Of a DNA stretch of 64,000 bases, positions 45,241-54,810 are shown in pieces. The stretch comes from Mycoplasmatota bacterium. GTDB lineage: Bacteria; Bacillota_I; Bacilli_A; Izemoplasmatales; Hujiaoplasmataceae. Location of the stretch: assembly GCA_018622675.1 (NCBI GenBank), contig CP076020.1, positions 248,001 to 312,000 on the forward strand, given 5' to 3'. Each line of letters begins with the position of its first letter. Within the stretch, counting starts at the first letter, position 1. The notes beneath the pieces are model-generated. The model was given only the letters and a program-made list of their open reading frames with translations, made no database searches and was not told the DNA's origin. The translations under genes and the position numbers were made by a program.

Positions 45241-45975
45241 ATGAATATTCTTAATAAGCAATCAAAAGATCCTTATTATTTACAATTATCAAATGCCCTT
45301 GAAGAAATGATTAGATCGGGGTACTTTTCTCATGGTGAAAAATTACCTACTTTAACTGAAATGAGAGAAATTTTCAACATCAGTCTAAAAGTTGCTGCAC
45401 AGACATATGAAGATCTAAGTCACAAAGAATTGATTTATAGCAGAAGAGGTAAAGGCTTCTTTGTGGCATACCATGAAAGCATTAAAATTGATCTAGATTA
45501 TTTTTATCAAATTGAAGCTAACTTAGTACATGAGATGAATATGGAACGTCATATTTTACTAATGGAAAAAATTGTTGTTGATGATTATGTTGCTGAACAA
45601 TTAAATTTAGATTCAGGTGATTATTGTTATCATATCAAACAAACTTATGGAAAAGAATTGAAGAATGTTTTATTTGAAGATATTTATTTACCTTTACATA
45701 AATTTAAAAACTTATCGAGACGATATAATCAATATTTAACTTTACCATCTCTTATAATGAATGGGTACCGATATGCGTTGGATAGTTTTTCTAACAAATA
45801 TTTTTCTAGCAGTGTGACTGTGGAAATGCAGTTTATTCTAAAATTAAAACTAAACGAACCTTTATGGCGAGTTGAGAGCATATATTTTACAGATGAAAAA
45901 GAGCCAATAGCATTAGTGAATCATTATCTTTCAGGTGAGTATGTGACTATGGAGGTGTCTTTAAATGTCGATTGA
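45241..45975 (+). CDS. GntR/HutC-type regulator 1
   Basis: 244 residues. Winged HTH of the GntR class (DPYYLQLSNALEEMIRSGYFSHGEKLPTLTEMREIFNISLKVAAQTYEDLSHKELIYSRRGKGFFV) joined to a UTRA-like ligand domain. GAGG lies 6 bases before ATG 45241. The gene overlaps a second, distantly related GntR gene by 11 bases; the two lie directly upstream of gnd and zwf and so probably control them, perhaps as a heterodimer. Confidence 0.85.
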   Translation: MNILNKQSKDPYYLQLSNALEEMIRSGYFSHGEKLPTLTEMREIFNISLKVAAQTYEDLSHKELIYSRRGKGFFVAYHESIKIDLDYFYQIEANLVHEMNMERHILLMEKIVVDDYVAEQLNLDSGDYCYHIKQTYGKELKNVLFEDIYLPLHKFKNLSRRYNQYLTLPSLIMNGYRYALDSFSNKYFSSSVTVEMQFILKLKLNEPLWRVESIYFTDEKEPIALVNHYLSGEYVTMEVSLNVD

Positions 45976-46723
45976 TTATAGAGATGCAATCATCATTGAT
46001 CGTCGGTCTAATAAACCGATTTATGAACAAATTTATGCTCAATTAGAAGATATATTATCAAGTGCTAGGTTTATAAATGAAGAGAGATTGGCTACAGCTT
46101 CACATTTGGCAAAGCTTTTAAATGTAGATATGAGTGAAGTAGAAAAGACTTACGACTTATTAGAAAAAAGAAAGTTTATTTCATATGATGAAGAAAACTT
46201 TCCTTATGTAACTAAGTACAGTAGAATTCTTGACTTTTTCTCAAAACTTGTTTTTATAGAAGATGGTATTCGATCACTTGGAAAAACGCCATCAAAAGAA
46301 ACCATTGATTTTGAAATACTAGAGATTGATGAATCTGATGTTATCCCATTAGAGAACTATGATGATCATAGATTTTTAAGGCAAACACGAATTTTTAGAG
46401 CGGATGATGAACCATATTTCTTTTTAGAGGAACTTTATCCAATTGAACGTTTTCCTAAGTTGCTTGATGTTCACAGGGATTTAGCGGGTACTCTATATGA
46501 GAATGTCTTAAAAAAAGAGTATGGAATTCGTTTTGTGAAAAATAATAGACAAATAAATGTGAGTAGTTTTGATCAAAAATTATCAAATATCTTAAAAGTG
46601 AAAGAAGGGTTAAAAGGCTTTAAAATAAATTTAGAATACTTAGATCAAAACGGTAATGCTTTTGGTTATGGACATGCTTACTCCTTACCACACTTTTACT
46701 TTGAATATGATGTCAAATTATAA
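45965..46723 (+). CDS. GntR/HutC-type regulator 2
   Basis: 252 residues. Same architecture as regulator 1 but diverged: IYEQIYAQLEDILSSARFINEERLATASHLAKLLNVDMSEVEKTYDLLEKRKFI is the winged HTH, lacking the usual arginine-rich wing seen in regulator 1; the UTRA-like domain has FLRQTRIFRADDEPYFFLEELYP. A weaker DNA-binding half suggests a partner role. GGAGGTG is placed inside the upstream gene. Confidence 0.82.
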   Translation: MSIDYRDAIIIDRRSNKPIYEQIYAQLEDILSSARFINEERLATASHLAKLLNVDMSEVEKTYDLLEKRKFISYDEENFPYVTKYSRILDFFSKLVFIEDGIRSLGKTPSKETIDFEILEIDESDVIPLENYDDHRFLRQTRIFRADDEPYFFLEELYPIERFPKLLDVHRDLAGTLYENVLKKEYGIRFVKNNRQINVSSFDQKLSNILKVKEGLKGFKINLEYLDQNGNAFGYGHAYSLPHFYFEYDVKL

Positions 46724-46731
46724 AATATACA

Positions 46732-46762
46732 AAAAAAAGATATGATTTTCATATCTTTTTTT
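46732..46762 (+). terminator. Intrinsic terminator after the GntR pair
   Basis: GATATGA and TCATATC in a stem extended by A7/T7; the T run follows. Confidence 0.75.
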
Positions 46763-46833
46763 AAATGATTGCGTTAAATTTCTATATTTGTCATAAAAAT
46801 GCTAAAATAATAGTAGTAAAGGAAGTGAAAAAT

Positions 46834-47730
46834 ATGAAAATAGGTATAATAGGTTTAGGTAAAATGGGACTCAACTTGGCATTAAATATGTTAGATAATG
46901 ACATTGAGGTTGTTGGGTATGATGCATATTTAAGTGATACAATCAAGAATGAAAATCAAGGAATTGATTATAAAGGGTCATTAAATGACCTTGTTAATTC
47001 TTTAGAGTCTCCAAGAATTATTTGGGTGATGGTTCCTGCGGGACAACCAACAACCATGGTCATTGATGAATTATCAGCTTTGGTTAGTGAAAATGATATC
47101 ATCATGGATGGAGGTAATTCAAGATACACAGAATCCATTGAACGCGGAAAATTGTTGAAAGAAAAAAATATTTTCTTTTTAGATGTTGGAACCAGCGGTG
47201 GACAAGGCGGTGCTAGAAATGGTGCTTGTTTAATGATAGGTGGAGATAAAAAAGCTTATGATATTGTTCAACCAATCTTTTCTAAAATTGCTAAAGAAGG
47301 TGGCTATGACTACATGGGTGAAAGTGGTAGTGGCCATTTTGTGAAAATGGTACATAATGGTATTGAATATGGAATGATGCAAGCAATTGGTGAAGGCTTT
47401 GATATTTTAGAAGCTAGTCCCTTTGATCTTGATTATGAAAAAATTGCTCGAGTATGGTCTAATGGTAGTATTATTGAAGGTTTATTAATGGATATGGTTC
47501 ATGAGGCTATTAAGAAAGATCCAAAACTTTCAAATATTATTGGTCGAGTGGACGATAGCGGTGAAGGTCAATGGACAATTGAAGAAGCGCTTAAATTAAA
47601 AGTGAGTATTCCTGTCATTACTCAATCACTTTTTAGTCGTTATAAATCAAAAGATGATCATAAGTTTGCGGAAAAAGTCATTGCAGCAATGAGAAATGAA
47701 TTTGGCGGACATAAGGTATATAAAAAATAA
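46834..47730 (+). CDS. gnd: 6-phosphogluconate dehydrogenase, decarboxylating (short NAD-type)
   Basis: 298 residues, the short form of the family. Oxidises 6-phosphogluconate to ribulose 5-phosphate with CO2 release. Rossmann motif GLGKMGLNLA at the start, DVGTSGGQGGARNGACLMIGG and the catalytic KMVHNGIEYGMMQAIGEGF are present. The short form is often NAD-preferring. ATG 46834 follows AAAGGAAGTG; one-base overlap with zwf (TAATG). Confidence 0.9.
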   Translation: MKIGIIGLGKMGLNLALNMLDNDIEVVGYDAYLSDTIKNENQGIDYKGSLNDLVNSLESPRIIWVMVPAGQPTTMVIDELSALVSENDIIMDGGNSRYTESIERGKLLKEKNIFFLDVGTSGGQGGARNGACLMIGGDKKAYDIVQPIFSKIAKEGGYDYMGESGSGHFVKMVHNGIEYGMMQAIGEGFDILEASPFDLDYEKIARVWSNGSIIEGLLMDMVHEAIKKDPKLSNIIGRVDDSGEGQWTIEEALKLKVSIPVITQSLFSRYKSKDDHKFAEKVIAAMRNEFGGHKVYKK

Positions 47731-49094
47731 TGAAAAAAGCAATTGTTATATTTGGATCAACCGGTAATTTAATGTATAAAAAGCTTATACCTGCCTTAGA
47801 TAAAATTATTCAAAAAAGATTAGTGGATGAAGATTTTAGAATATTCGCTGTCGCAAGAAAACAAATAACCATTGATGAATTTATTGACATAGCCAAAGAT
47901 AAAGTCAAAGACCACATAGATTGGGCTAAGTTTAAATCTCATTTGGAATATATTTTATTTGATATAAAAAATGTAGAAGATTATAGAACATTAAAAAATA
48001 AACTTAATAAAGACGGTTATGATGATATAAGCGTCTATTTAGCTGTGCCACCAAAACTATTTCCAGTTATTGCTAAAGGGGTCAGTCAATCAAAACTTGT
48101 TGAAAAAAATAATCATCATAAAAGGATTGTTTTTGAAAAACCATTTGGTGAAGACCTAGAGAGTGCAAAGGATATTAATAGAGAATTATGGAAATGTTTT
48201 GATGAAAATCAAATTTATAGAATTGATCACTATTTAGGGAAAGAAATGATTCAAAATATTTTAGTGGTTAGGTTCGCTAATATAATTTTTGAAAATTCAT
48301 GGAATCATCAAGCCATTCGATCGATCACTATTTTATCTAAAGAGAGTGAAGGCGTGATGAGTCGAGGAAATTATTATGATAAAATAGGCGCTTTAAAAGA
48401 TATGTTACAAAGTCATTTATTACAAATGGCAGCTTTAATTCTTATGGATAAACCCCAAGATTTTAGTAGTGAAGCAATTAAAGATGCCAAAGTAAAAGCT
48501 CTTAAAAACTTAGCTTTTGATGAAAAAAAATTGATTTTGGGACAATACAATGGTTATAGGGATGCAGAGAAAGTTGATGATAACTCTCAGACTGAAACCT
48601 TTGTTTATGCTGAGGCATCAGTTAAGGATCAAGCCTGGGAAGGTGTACCCATTCATTTTGTTACGGGTAAGAAACTAGAAGAAAAGAGAAGTGAAATTAT
48701 TGTTCACTTTCATGAAAAAAATGATTTAGGAGATTATTTTCCTAAAACAAAACCACAAGAAGACAAGTTAATCATAAAGGTTTCACCGAATGAAGGTGTT
48801 GAATTCCAATTTAGTGTGAAAGAGCCAGGGCTAGGGAATAACATACAAAAAGCTAGTCTTGATTATTGTCATAATTGCAAGGCTATGGAAAATACACCTG
48901 AGGCATATGAAAGATTACTTATTGATCTTTTAAATAATCAAAGAACACTATTTACAAGGTGGGATGAGATTGAAACTACTTGGAAACTCATTGATGAACT
49001 TAAAGGACATCATTCGAAACTATATCATTATGATTCTTATCAAGATATTATAAATGTATTAAAAGAAAAGGGTGTGTTAGTTAATGATTTATGA
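47730..49094 (+). CDS. zwf: Glucose-6-phosphate 1-dehydrogenase
   Basis: 454 residues. First step of the oxidative pentose phosphate path, giving reduced pyridine nucleotide. FGSTGNLMYKKLIPALDKI is the coenzyme loop (usual GASGDLA, here less standard) and RIDHYLGKEMIQN carries the catalytic histidine and lysine. Somewhat shorter than the 490 or so residues usual. Overlaps the next gene by 11 bases. Confidence 0.93.
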   Translation: MKKAIVIFGSTGNLMYKKLIPALDKIIQKRLVDEDFRIFAVARKQITIDEFIDIAKDKVKDHIDWAKFKSHLEYILFDIKNVEDYRTLKNKLNKDGYDDISVYLAVPPKLFPVIAKGVSQSKLVEKNNHHKRIVFEKPFGEDLESAKDINRELWKCFDENQIYRIDHYLGKEMIQNILVVRFANIIFENSWNHQAIRSITILSKESEGVMSRGNYYDKIGALKDMLQSHLLQMAALILMDKPQDFSSEAIKDAKVKALKNLAFDEKKLILGQYNGYRDAEKVDDNSQTETFVYAEASVKDQAWEGVPIHFVTGKKLEEKRSEIIVHFHEKNDLGDYFPKTKPQEDKLIIKVSPNEGVEFQFSVKEPGLGNNIQKASLDYCHNCKAMENTPEAYERLLIDLLNNQRTLFTRWDEIETTWKLIDELKGHHSKLYHYDSYQDIINVLKEKGVLVNDL

Positions 49095-49698
49095 TGTATC
49101 TATGCTTATCCATGAGGATATGCAAGTTTATAAAAATAAAGAAGAGAAAAAACCTGTATTCGTTAATGCTTCGAATCATGACAATAGTTCTGCTTATGAA
49201 ACGATATTGAAATTTAACTTACATACGGGGACCCATGTAGATTATCCTTTACATATGATTAAAGATGGTAAAACATCTGACGCTGAAGTTTTAGAAAAAT
49301 TAATGGGGACTTGTAAGGTATTGGATATGACAGCTTGTCATGATGCTATATCTAAAAGTGATTTAATTAAACATGAGATCAAAGAGAATGATTTTCTTTT
49401 GTTTAAAACTCAAAATAGTTATTCAGAAAACTTCATCTTCGATTTCATATATCTTGATCGTGAAGGGGCAAAGTATTTATCCGATATCAAGGTTAGAGGG
49501 GTAGGAATAGATGGCCTTGGAATAGAGAGAAATCAAAAAGACCATATGACACATAAGTATTTACTAGAAGATGACATTGTGATAATTGAAGGATTGCGTT
49601 TGGCGAATGTAGAAGCTAAAAACTATCATATGACATGTTTACCTTTAAGAATCAAAGGTGTAGAAGCAAGTCCAGCAAGAGTTATTTTAGAAGATTAA
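49084..49698 (+). CDS. Cyclase-family (kynurenine formamidase-like) hydrolase
   Basis: 204 residues. The metal-binding motif HTGTHVDYPLH is the hallmark of the cyclase/kynurenine formamidase family, with later GVGIDGLGIERN and HxxLL-type YHMTCLPLRIKGVEASPARV. Substrate unknown; position between zwf and an ene-reductase suggests a small aromatic or lactone-like compound, but this is a guess. Confidence 0.85.
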   Translation: MIYDVSMLIHEDMQVYKNKEEKKPVFVNASNHDNSSAYETILKFNLHTGTHVDYPLHMIKDGKTSDAEVLEKLMGTCKVLDMTACHDAISKSDLIKHEIKENDFLLFKTQNSYSENFIFDFIYLDREGAKYLSDIKVRGVGIDGLGIERNQKDHMTHKYLLEDDIVIIEGLRLANVEAKNYHMTCLPLRIKGVEASPARVILED

Positions 49699-49711
49699 GA
49701 CCGGAGGTATT

Positions 49712-50821
49712 ATGAAGGATTTATTTTACTATGAATTTAAAAATGGTGTTAAGTTGAAAAACAGATTTGTAGTGGCACCAATGACTACCTATTCTGGAAA
49801 CAAAGATTTAACACTAAGCGATGAAGAAGAGATGTATTATAGAAAAAGGGGAGAATCTTTTGGTATGGTTATTACCGCAGCGACCGCCATAAGTAAACAT
49901 GCCCAAGCTTTTCAAAACCAAATTTCTATTAAAGATGAAACTTATCTTCCTTCTATGAAACGATTAGCAAAAGCTATAAAAGAAGGTGGAGCAAAAGCTA
50001 TTTTACAATTACATCATGGGGGCAGAATGAATGCCAAAGGACTTTACCCTAACCAAGATATAGTCAGTGCATCATCGATCAAAGCATTGAGAGACCATGC
50101 ACCAAATCCAAGGGCACTAAAAACAGAAGAAGTATATCAAGTGATTGATGACTTTTTACAAGCCATGAAACTTGCAATAAAGGCTGGTTTTGATGGCATT
50201 GAACTTCATGGAGCAAATACTTATTTGATTCAACAGTTCTTTAGCCCACATTCAAATAGAAGAAATGATGAATTTGGAGGAAGTTTAGAAAAAAGGATGA
50301 CATTTCCCTTAATGCTAATTGATGGCGCGATTAAGGTAAGAAACCAATACGCTAATAGAGATTTCATCATTGGTTATAGACTCAGTCCAGAGGAATATGA
50401 AACACCTGGAATTACAATCGAAGATACTTTATCTTTTATTGAAAAAATCATTGAAAGAGATCTTGATTATATCCATCTCTCTTTAGGTAAATATCATCAA
50501 TCATCCATTAGAGATAAAAATGATAATGAACCTATTATTTCCAAAGTAAAAACTATTGTGGGTAATCAAATACCTATCATAGGGGTAGGTCAAATCGATG
50601 ATTGTGACCAAGCGATAGACGCTTTAGAATATGGTTATGATTTGTTAGCTGTTGGTATGGCCAGTTTAGCTGATCCACAATTTGTAGGTCATATAAAGGA
50701 TAAGCAAAAACCTAAAAAAACCATTGATGATCAATCTTTTTTACCACAATCGCTTTTTGAAAGATTAGACAGATGGAAAGGGATTGAAGATAGAGGCTTT
50801 AACTTAATAGAAAAAAAATAG
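49712..50821 (+). CDS. NADH:flavin oxidoreductase, old yellow enzyme family
   Basis: 369 residues, FMN-dependent TIM barrel that reduces activated C=C bonds using NAD(P)H. LKNRFVVAPMTTYSGN, LQLHHGGRMNAKG, IELHGANTYLIQQFFSPHSNRRNDEFGGSLEKR and VGMASLADPQF are typical blocks. Last gene of gnd-zwf-cyclase-OYE; the operon couples NAD(P)H supply to reduction. CGGAGG precedes the ATG. Confidence 0.92.
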   Translation: MKDLFYYEFKNGVKLKNRFVVAPMTTYSGNKDLTLSDEEEMYYRKRGESFGMVITAATAISKHAQAFQNQISIKDETYLPSMKRLAKAIKEGGAKAILQLHHGGRMNAKGLYPNQDIVSASSIKALRDHAPNPRALKTEEVYQVIDDFLQAMKLAIKAGFDGIELHGANTYLIQQFFSPHSNRRNDEFGGSLEKRMTFPLMLIDGAIKVRNQYANRDFIIGYRLSPEEYETPGITIEDTLSFIEKIIERDLDYIHLSLGKYHQSSIRDKNDNEPIISKVKTIVGNQIPIIGVGQIDDCDQAIDALEYGYDLLAVGMASLADPQFVGHIKDKQKPKKTIDDQSFLPQSLFERLDRWKGIEDRGFNLIEKK

Positions 50822-50842
50822 TCGTTTAAACGACTATTTTTT
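50813..50842. terminator. Bidirectional terminator
   Basis: AAAAATAGTCG and CGACTATTTTT around TTTAAA; ends the OYE operon and the convergent phzF-like gene. Confidence 0.85.
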
Positions 50843-51658
50843 TATGGTTATTGCGCTTCCGCCAACCCACACTTGACTAATTTCGTCATTTAGAGAATCA
50901 ATTTTCGTAATGATTTCAGATGGTTGGTTCATTTGGTAACCTTGTCTTAAAATGTATTGTTTTTTTTGAAGATGATGTTTGTGTAAATAACATCCTAGTG
51001 CACCATTGGAAGTGCCGGTTGCACTTTCTTCATTAATACCTATTAAGGGTGCGAAGTTTCTACCATAGGCATCAACATCTTCAGCCAATGCGAAGGCATG
51101 AATGCCAATAACTTGATATTTTCTGGATAGGTCAATGATTTTTTTGTGGATGGGTTTAATATTTTCTAAAGTACTTTTACTTTTTAATGGTAGAAAGATT
51201 TCTCTTAATCCAGTCGATAAGATTTGTGGAAGTAAGTGTTGGTCAAATTCGATGTCTTTAAAACATGCTAATAATTCTTCTTTAGGAATAACATCACTAA
51301 AAACAGGAGAAGGCTGTTCCATAAATACAAAATGATCTGTTACATTAAGTTTTAAAACACCAGCTTTGGTTTCTTGTGTATATATACCTGTATCAATGAT
51401 CTGTAGATCTCTTAAGAGATTAAAAGTAGCTATGGTTGCATGACCACAGATATCTACTTCAAATTTTGGCGTAAAAAATCTGACTTTGTAATCGGCTTTA
51501 TCACTTTTCATAACAAAGGCAGTCTCACTATAGCCAACTTCTTTAGCAATTTTTTGCATTTGTGATTTTGTTAAATCATCCGCAAAGATATATACACCTG
51601 CTTTATTACCGCCATTTTTAGTTTTCGGGAATGCCTTTAATTTAAAAAGTTTTTCCAT
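50834..51658 (-). CDS. PhzF-family isomerase-like protein
   Basis: 274 residues. Two-fold alpha/beta barrel of the PhzF family: FKLKAFPKTKNGGNKAGVYIFADDL, the catalytic-glutamate motif SETAFVM, VDICGHATIATFNLL and ATGTSNGALGCYL. GGNKAG takes the place of the usual GGNPLAV. Isomerase for a small metabolite, identity unknown. GAGGTGG lies 6 bases before ATG 51658. Confidence 0.9.
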   Translation of the reverse strand: MEKLFKLKAFPKTKNGGNKAGVYIFADDLTKSQMQKIAKEVGYSETAFVMKSDKADYKVRFFTPKFEVDICGHATIATFNLLRDLQIIDTGIYTQETKAGVLKLNVTDHFVFMEQPSPVFSDVIPKEELLACFKDIEFDQHLLPQILSTGLREIFLPLKSKSTLENIKPIHKKIIDLSRKYQVIGIHAFALAEDVDAYGRNFAPLIGINEESATGTSNGALGCYLHKHHLQKKQYILRQGYQMNQPSEIITKIDSLNDEISQVWVGGSAITIKK

Positions 51659-51733
51659 CTTCAACCACCTCATATTCATTTTACAAGATAAGATAAAAAA
51701 TTAAAGGCTATATGTAAAAATTCATATGATTTT

Positions 51734-53563
51734 TTATAGACCACTAAATAATCTATCTAGAAATTCCTTAAAACTGATATTACTATTTTTTGAATGAGCA
51801 ATTTCTCTTGCATCAAGAGGTCTTTTAGTTATAAAACCATCAACATCTGCCCTGACACCTATATTTATTTCTTCTTCATTATCGACAGTCCAAGCATAGG
51901 CAGTTTTCCCAAACTCATGAATTCTTTTGATGACATCAGGGTGATTTTGTAAAATAGTGATTCTAAGGGCAAAATGGTCAATAGATTCGCTTCTGATTAA
52001 AGTATTAATATTTCCATAAAAAGTAGAAATAAGAAGGACTGTTTCAATGTTAGAGTTTTCCCTTTTAAAACGTAAGAGCTGGTCAGGGTTAAAAGACATA
52101 ATTTTAACTGACTCAGCCATGTCGTATACTTCTATAAGTCGCATTATTTCTTTTTCAACAAGTATATCGTCTGACTTAATGTCTAAAAAATAGGTTGGGT
52201 TGCCTTCAATTAATTTAAACACATCCTCTAATCTTGGAACTTTTTCATTTGCGTATTGTTCTGAAAACCAAGAACCTGCATCATATGTTTCAATGGTCGC
52301 ATAATTTAATCGGTTAACAGGGAGGGTAGAGTTGAAATTTGTTGTTCTATCTAATGTTGGATCATGTAAGAGGATAGGTACATGATCTACTGTCCCTTGA
52401 ATATCAATTTCTATAGAATGAATGCCTTGTTGTATGGCAAGCTCAATAGATGCAAAAGTATTTTCAGGTGCTTGACTTGATGCGCCTCTATGGGCAATAA
52501 TTTCTTCTTGTTTAAAAAACTGAAATTGATTCTCTGTGTTTCTTATATTATCAGTAATTGTGAATACATTTAACAAAAATATAATGATAAATAATATAGA
52601 TAAAGGAATCAAAAGCCATCTATTACTTTTACCAACGATTGATTCATATTTGATTTGGCTTTTGTTTTGAGGTATGACTTCATTTCTCTGGTAAAACTTA
52701 TATGAGGCAATGGCTAAATTTAATGGAACAAGAACTGAAGTAAAGATAAAAGAAATGATTAAATACGCAGAATACATAGAAGTAATAATAAAACCAAAAA
52801 TAACTTCTTCACCTCTGTAAAGCCCAACAATTAAACCGATAAACAATAATATTAATCCATATATCAATAATATGAAAGCGTTGATGATTATATTATAAAT
52901 AATAAAACGAATCAATAATTTAATTCTATTGTCTTTAATAGCATGTCTTGATTCAATAAAAGATTTTTTAATGGAATCACCTTTTAAAACAAAACTATGG
53001 GTGAAAAAAATGAATTCTATAAAGAAAATGATGAGTAAAGCAAAAGACATATAAAAGAAAATAGTAAAATATTCAAAAGATTGGATTTCTATGAGAATGT
53101 CAGGTGATATATTAATGGTTGAAGAAAATATGGCGATTTGGGTATATTCAAAGACTAGAAAAAATAAAGTTACAGGAACCAGAATAAAAAAATGGTATTT
53201 TTTTAATACAAGAATAAATTTAGAAAATCCAATCACAATAAACTCTTTATAAGTGAGTGATATTTTATGATAAGCATGGTCATATAACACCAGCAAATAA
53301 ACATATTCAATGAGCAAATAAATAGAAAAAAGGATAAGTAAGATGATGGCTATAAAAATAGTAGAAGGTTTAAAAATAAAGCTGACCAAGTCGTTATTTG
53401 AGATGTATTTTAAACCTGATAATTCTAAAGCTAAGTGAAAGCCAAGTCTAAAAAGAGGATAAACAACCACTATCCCTAAGACTTTAATGATCACTTCAAT
53501 AAAAACCAATTTTTTAAAATCATATAACAATAAATCTTGAATAGGTTTTAAAAGTCCTTTCAA
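51734..53563 (-). CDS. Membrane glycerophosphodiester phosphodiesterase
   Basis: 609 residues. The N-terminal half has seven or so membrane helices (GPDPase membrane domain); the C-terminal half is a TIM-barrel phosphodiesterase: IIAHRGASSQAPENTFASIELAI with the catalytic histidine, then IEIDIQGTVDHVPILLHDPTLDRTTN with metal ligands E, D and the second histidine. It should release sn-glycerol 3-phosphate from lipid or teichoic-acid-type diesters outside the cell. The start is TTG 53563 with GGAGTGA upstream. Confidence 0.9.
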   Translation of the reverse strand: MKGLLKPIQDLLLYDFKKLVFIEVIIKVLGIVVVYPLFRLGFHLALELSGLKYISNNDLVSFIFKPSTIFIAIILLILFSIYLLIEYVYLLVLYDHAYHKISLTYKEFIVIGFSKFILVLKKYHFFILVPVTLFFLVFEYTQIAIFSSTINISPDILIEIQSFEYFTIFFYMSFALLIIFFIEFIFFTHSFVLKGDSIKKSFIESRHAIKDNRIKLLIRFIIYNIIINAFILLIYGLILLFIGLIVGLYRGEEVIFGFIITSMYSAYLIISFIFTSVLVPLNLAIASYKFYQRNEVIPQNKSQIKYESIVGKSNRWLLIPLSILFIIIFLLNVFTITDNIRNTENQFQFFKQEEIIAHRGASSQAPENTFASIELAIQQGIHSIEIDIQGTVDHVPILLHDPTLDRTTNFNSTLPVNRLNYATIETYDAGSWFSEQYANEKVPRLEDVFKLIEGNPTYFLDIKSDDILVEKEIMRLIEVYDMAESVKIMSFNPDQLLRFKRENSNIETVLLISTFYGNINTLIRSESIDHFALRITILQNHPDVIKRIHEFGKTAYAWTVDNEEEINIGVRADVDGFITKRPLDAREIAHSKNSNISFKEFLDRLFSGL

Positions 53564-53627
53564 TTTATCACTCCATTTGATTATATTCTATCACAATCCA
53601 AACAAGATATAAATGTAATCGACTTTG

Positions 53628-53656
53628 TTGCTTAATAAAAATATATTGTATATAAT
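53628..53656 (+). promoter_or_regulatory. Promoter of the GlsB/YeaQ-like gene
   Basis: TTGCTT (53628-53633), 17 bases, TATAAT (53651-53656). Confidence 0.65.
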
Positions 53657-53677
53657 AAAATAAAAGGAGTTGTTATT

Positions 53678-53926
53678 ATGGGATTTATCATATGGATAAT
53701 ATTTGGATTAATTGTTGGCTGGATTGCTAATTCAATTATGGGTGTAGGAAGAAGAGGATTTTTTAAAAACCTTATCATTGGTTTGATTGGTGCACTTGTT
53801 GGTGGTTGGCTAGGAGATTGGCTATTTAAGATGGGCACAATAGGGGCATTTACCTTATCTGGTTTTATTTTTTCTGTTTTTGGTGCTATCATTTTTATCT
53901 GGATAATAAGATTGCTTAAAGTATAA
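53678..53926 (+). CDS. GlsB/YeaQ/YmgE-family small stress membrane protein
   Basis: 82 residues with three membrane helices. GLIVGWIANSIMG and the glycine-rich LIIGLIGALVGGWLGDWLF are signatures of the transglycosylase-associated/YeaQ family, often induced by envelope stress. Function unclear. AAAAGGAG precedes the ATG; the stop overlaps the next start by one base. Confidence 0.9.
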   Translation: MGFIIWIIFGLIVGWIANSIMGVGRRGFFKNLIIGLIGALVGGWLGDWLFKMGTIGAFTLSGFIFSVFGAIIFIWIIRLLKV

Positions 53927-54789
53927 TGATGGACAACCATCAAGCCTTATATAAAAAAGTATTAGATTTTGCTAGAAATCATAAACTCGTTAGACTAGTT
54001 ACTATGAATGGATCTAGAGTCAATCCTAATATTAAGCCTGATCATTATCAGGATTTTGATATTGTATTTTATGTTTCAAATTTTGATTTATTTATGTTGA
54101 ATAAAGATTTTGTTTTTGATTTTGGTGATATTTTGATCATGCAAACAAAGGATGATCAAAGAGATCAAGACAATAATAATCAATCTAAATGGTATATTTA
54201 CCTCACTCAATTTAAAGATGGTTCAAGATTAGACTTAAGCATTTTAGATATGAAGGATTTAGATGATACCATCCATTCTGATTCACTGACAAAAGTTTTA
54301 TTGGATAAAGATCATTTGATTCATGACTTGAATCAAGCTGATGAATCGAGTTATTATATAAAGAAACCGTCAAAGAAAGATATTTCAATGACAGTGAATG
54401 AATTTTACTGGGTATCCTTATATGTTGGAAAAGGACTAGCAAGAAATCACACATTTTATGCTATAAAGCACCTTGATATATTAAGGAATGAAGTTGAAAG
54501 AATTATTGACTGGTGGATAGCTTATCAATATGATTTTCAACTATCTGTTGGCAAAGGTAAACATCGTTATATAGACCTTTTACCAGAAAAATTTTATCTT
54601 TTATATAAAGAAACTTATACGGACGCAAATGTTAAGAATATTTGGTCAGCCTTGTTTAAAGTCATTGATTTGTTTGATCAAGTATTTTATCTTTTAACTG
54701 AGTATACCGAAGTAGAATGCGATAAACAGTATAAGAAGAAAATAAAACAATTTATCATAGATCATTATAAAAATAGTGAAGGAAATTAA
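53926..54789 (+). CDS. Aminoglycoside 6-adenylyltransferase-like protein (AadK/AadE type)
   Basis: 287 residues. Nucleotidyltransferase of the ANT(6) family: VTMNGSRVNPN is the GS loop and DFDIVFYV carries the two metal aspartates; the C-terminal WWIAYQYDFQLSVGKGKHRYIDLLP matches streptomycin 6-adenylyltransferases. It may adenylylate streptomycin, but chromosomal homologues often have other or weak activity. Two ATG codons (53926, 53929) are possible. Linked to the preceding stress gene. Confidence 0.85.
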   Translation: MMDNHQALYKKVLDFARNHKLVRLVTMNGSRVNPNIKPDHYQDFDIVFYVSNFDLFMLNKDFVFDFGDILIMQTKDDQRDQDNNNQSKWYIYLTQFKDGSRLDLSILDMKDLDDTIHSDSLTKVLLDKDHLIHDLNQADESSYYIKKPSKKDISMTVNEFYWVSLYVGKGLARNHTFYAIKHLDILRNEVERIIDWWIAYQYDFQLSVGKGKHRYIDLLPEKFYLLYKETYTDANVKNIWSALFKVIDLFDQVFYLLTEYTEVECDKQYKKKIKQFIIDHYKNSEGN

Positions 54790-54810
54790 AATCCTTCACT
54801 ATTTTTTTGC
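54771..54810. terminator. Bidirectional terminator
   Basis: AAATAGTGAAGGA (54771-54783) and TCCTTCACTATTT (54792-54804), T run on the right; overlaps the stop codons region of both convergent genes. Confidence 0.85.

Noticed and set aside
53632-53943. Minus-strand frame opposite the GlsB/YeaQ-like gene
   Set aside because: Antisense shadow of a clear family member with its own promoter and ribosome site.
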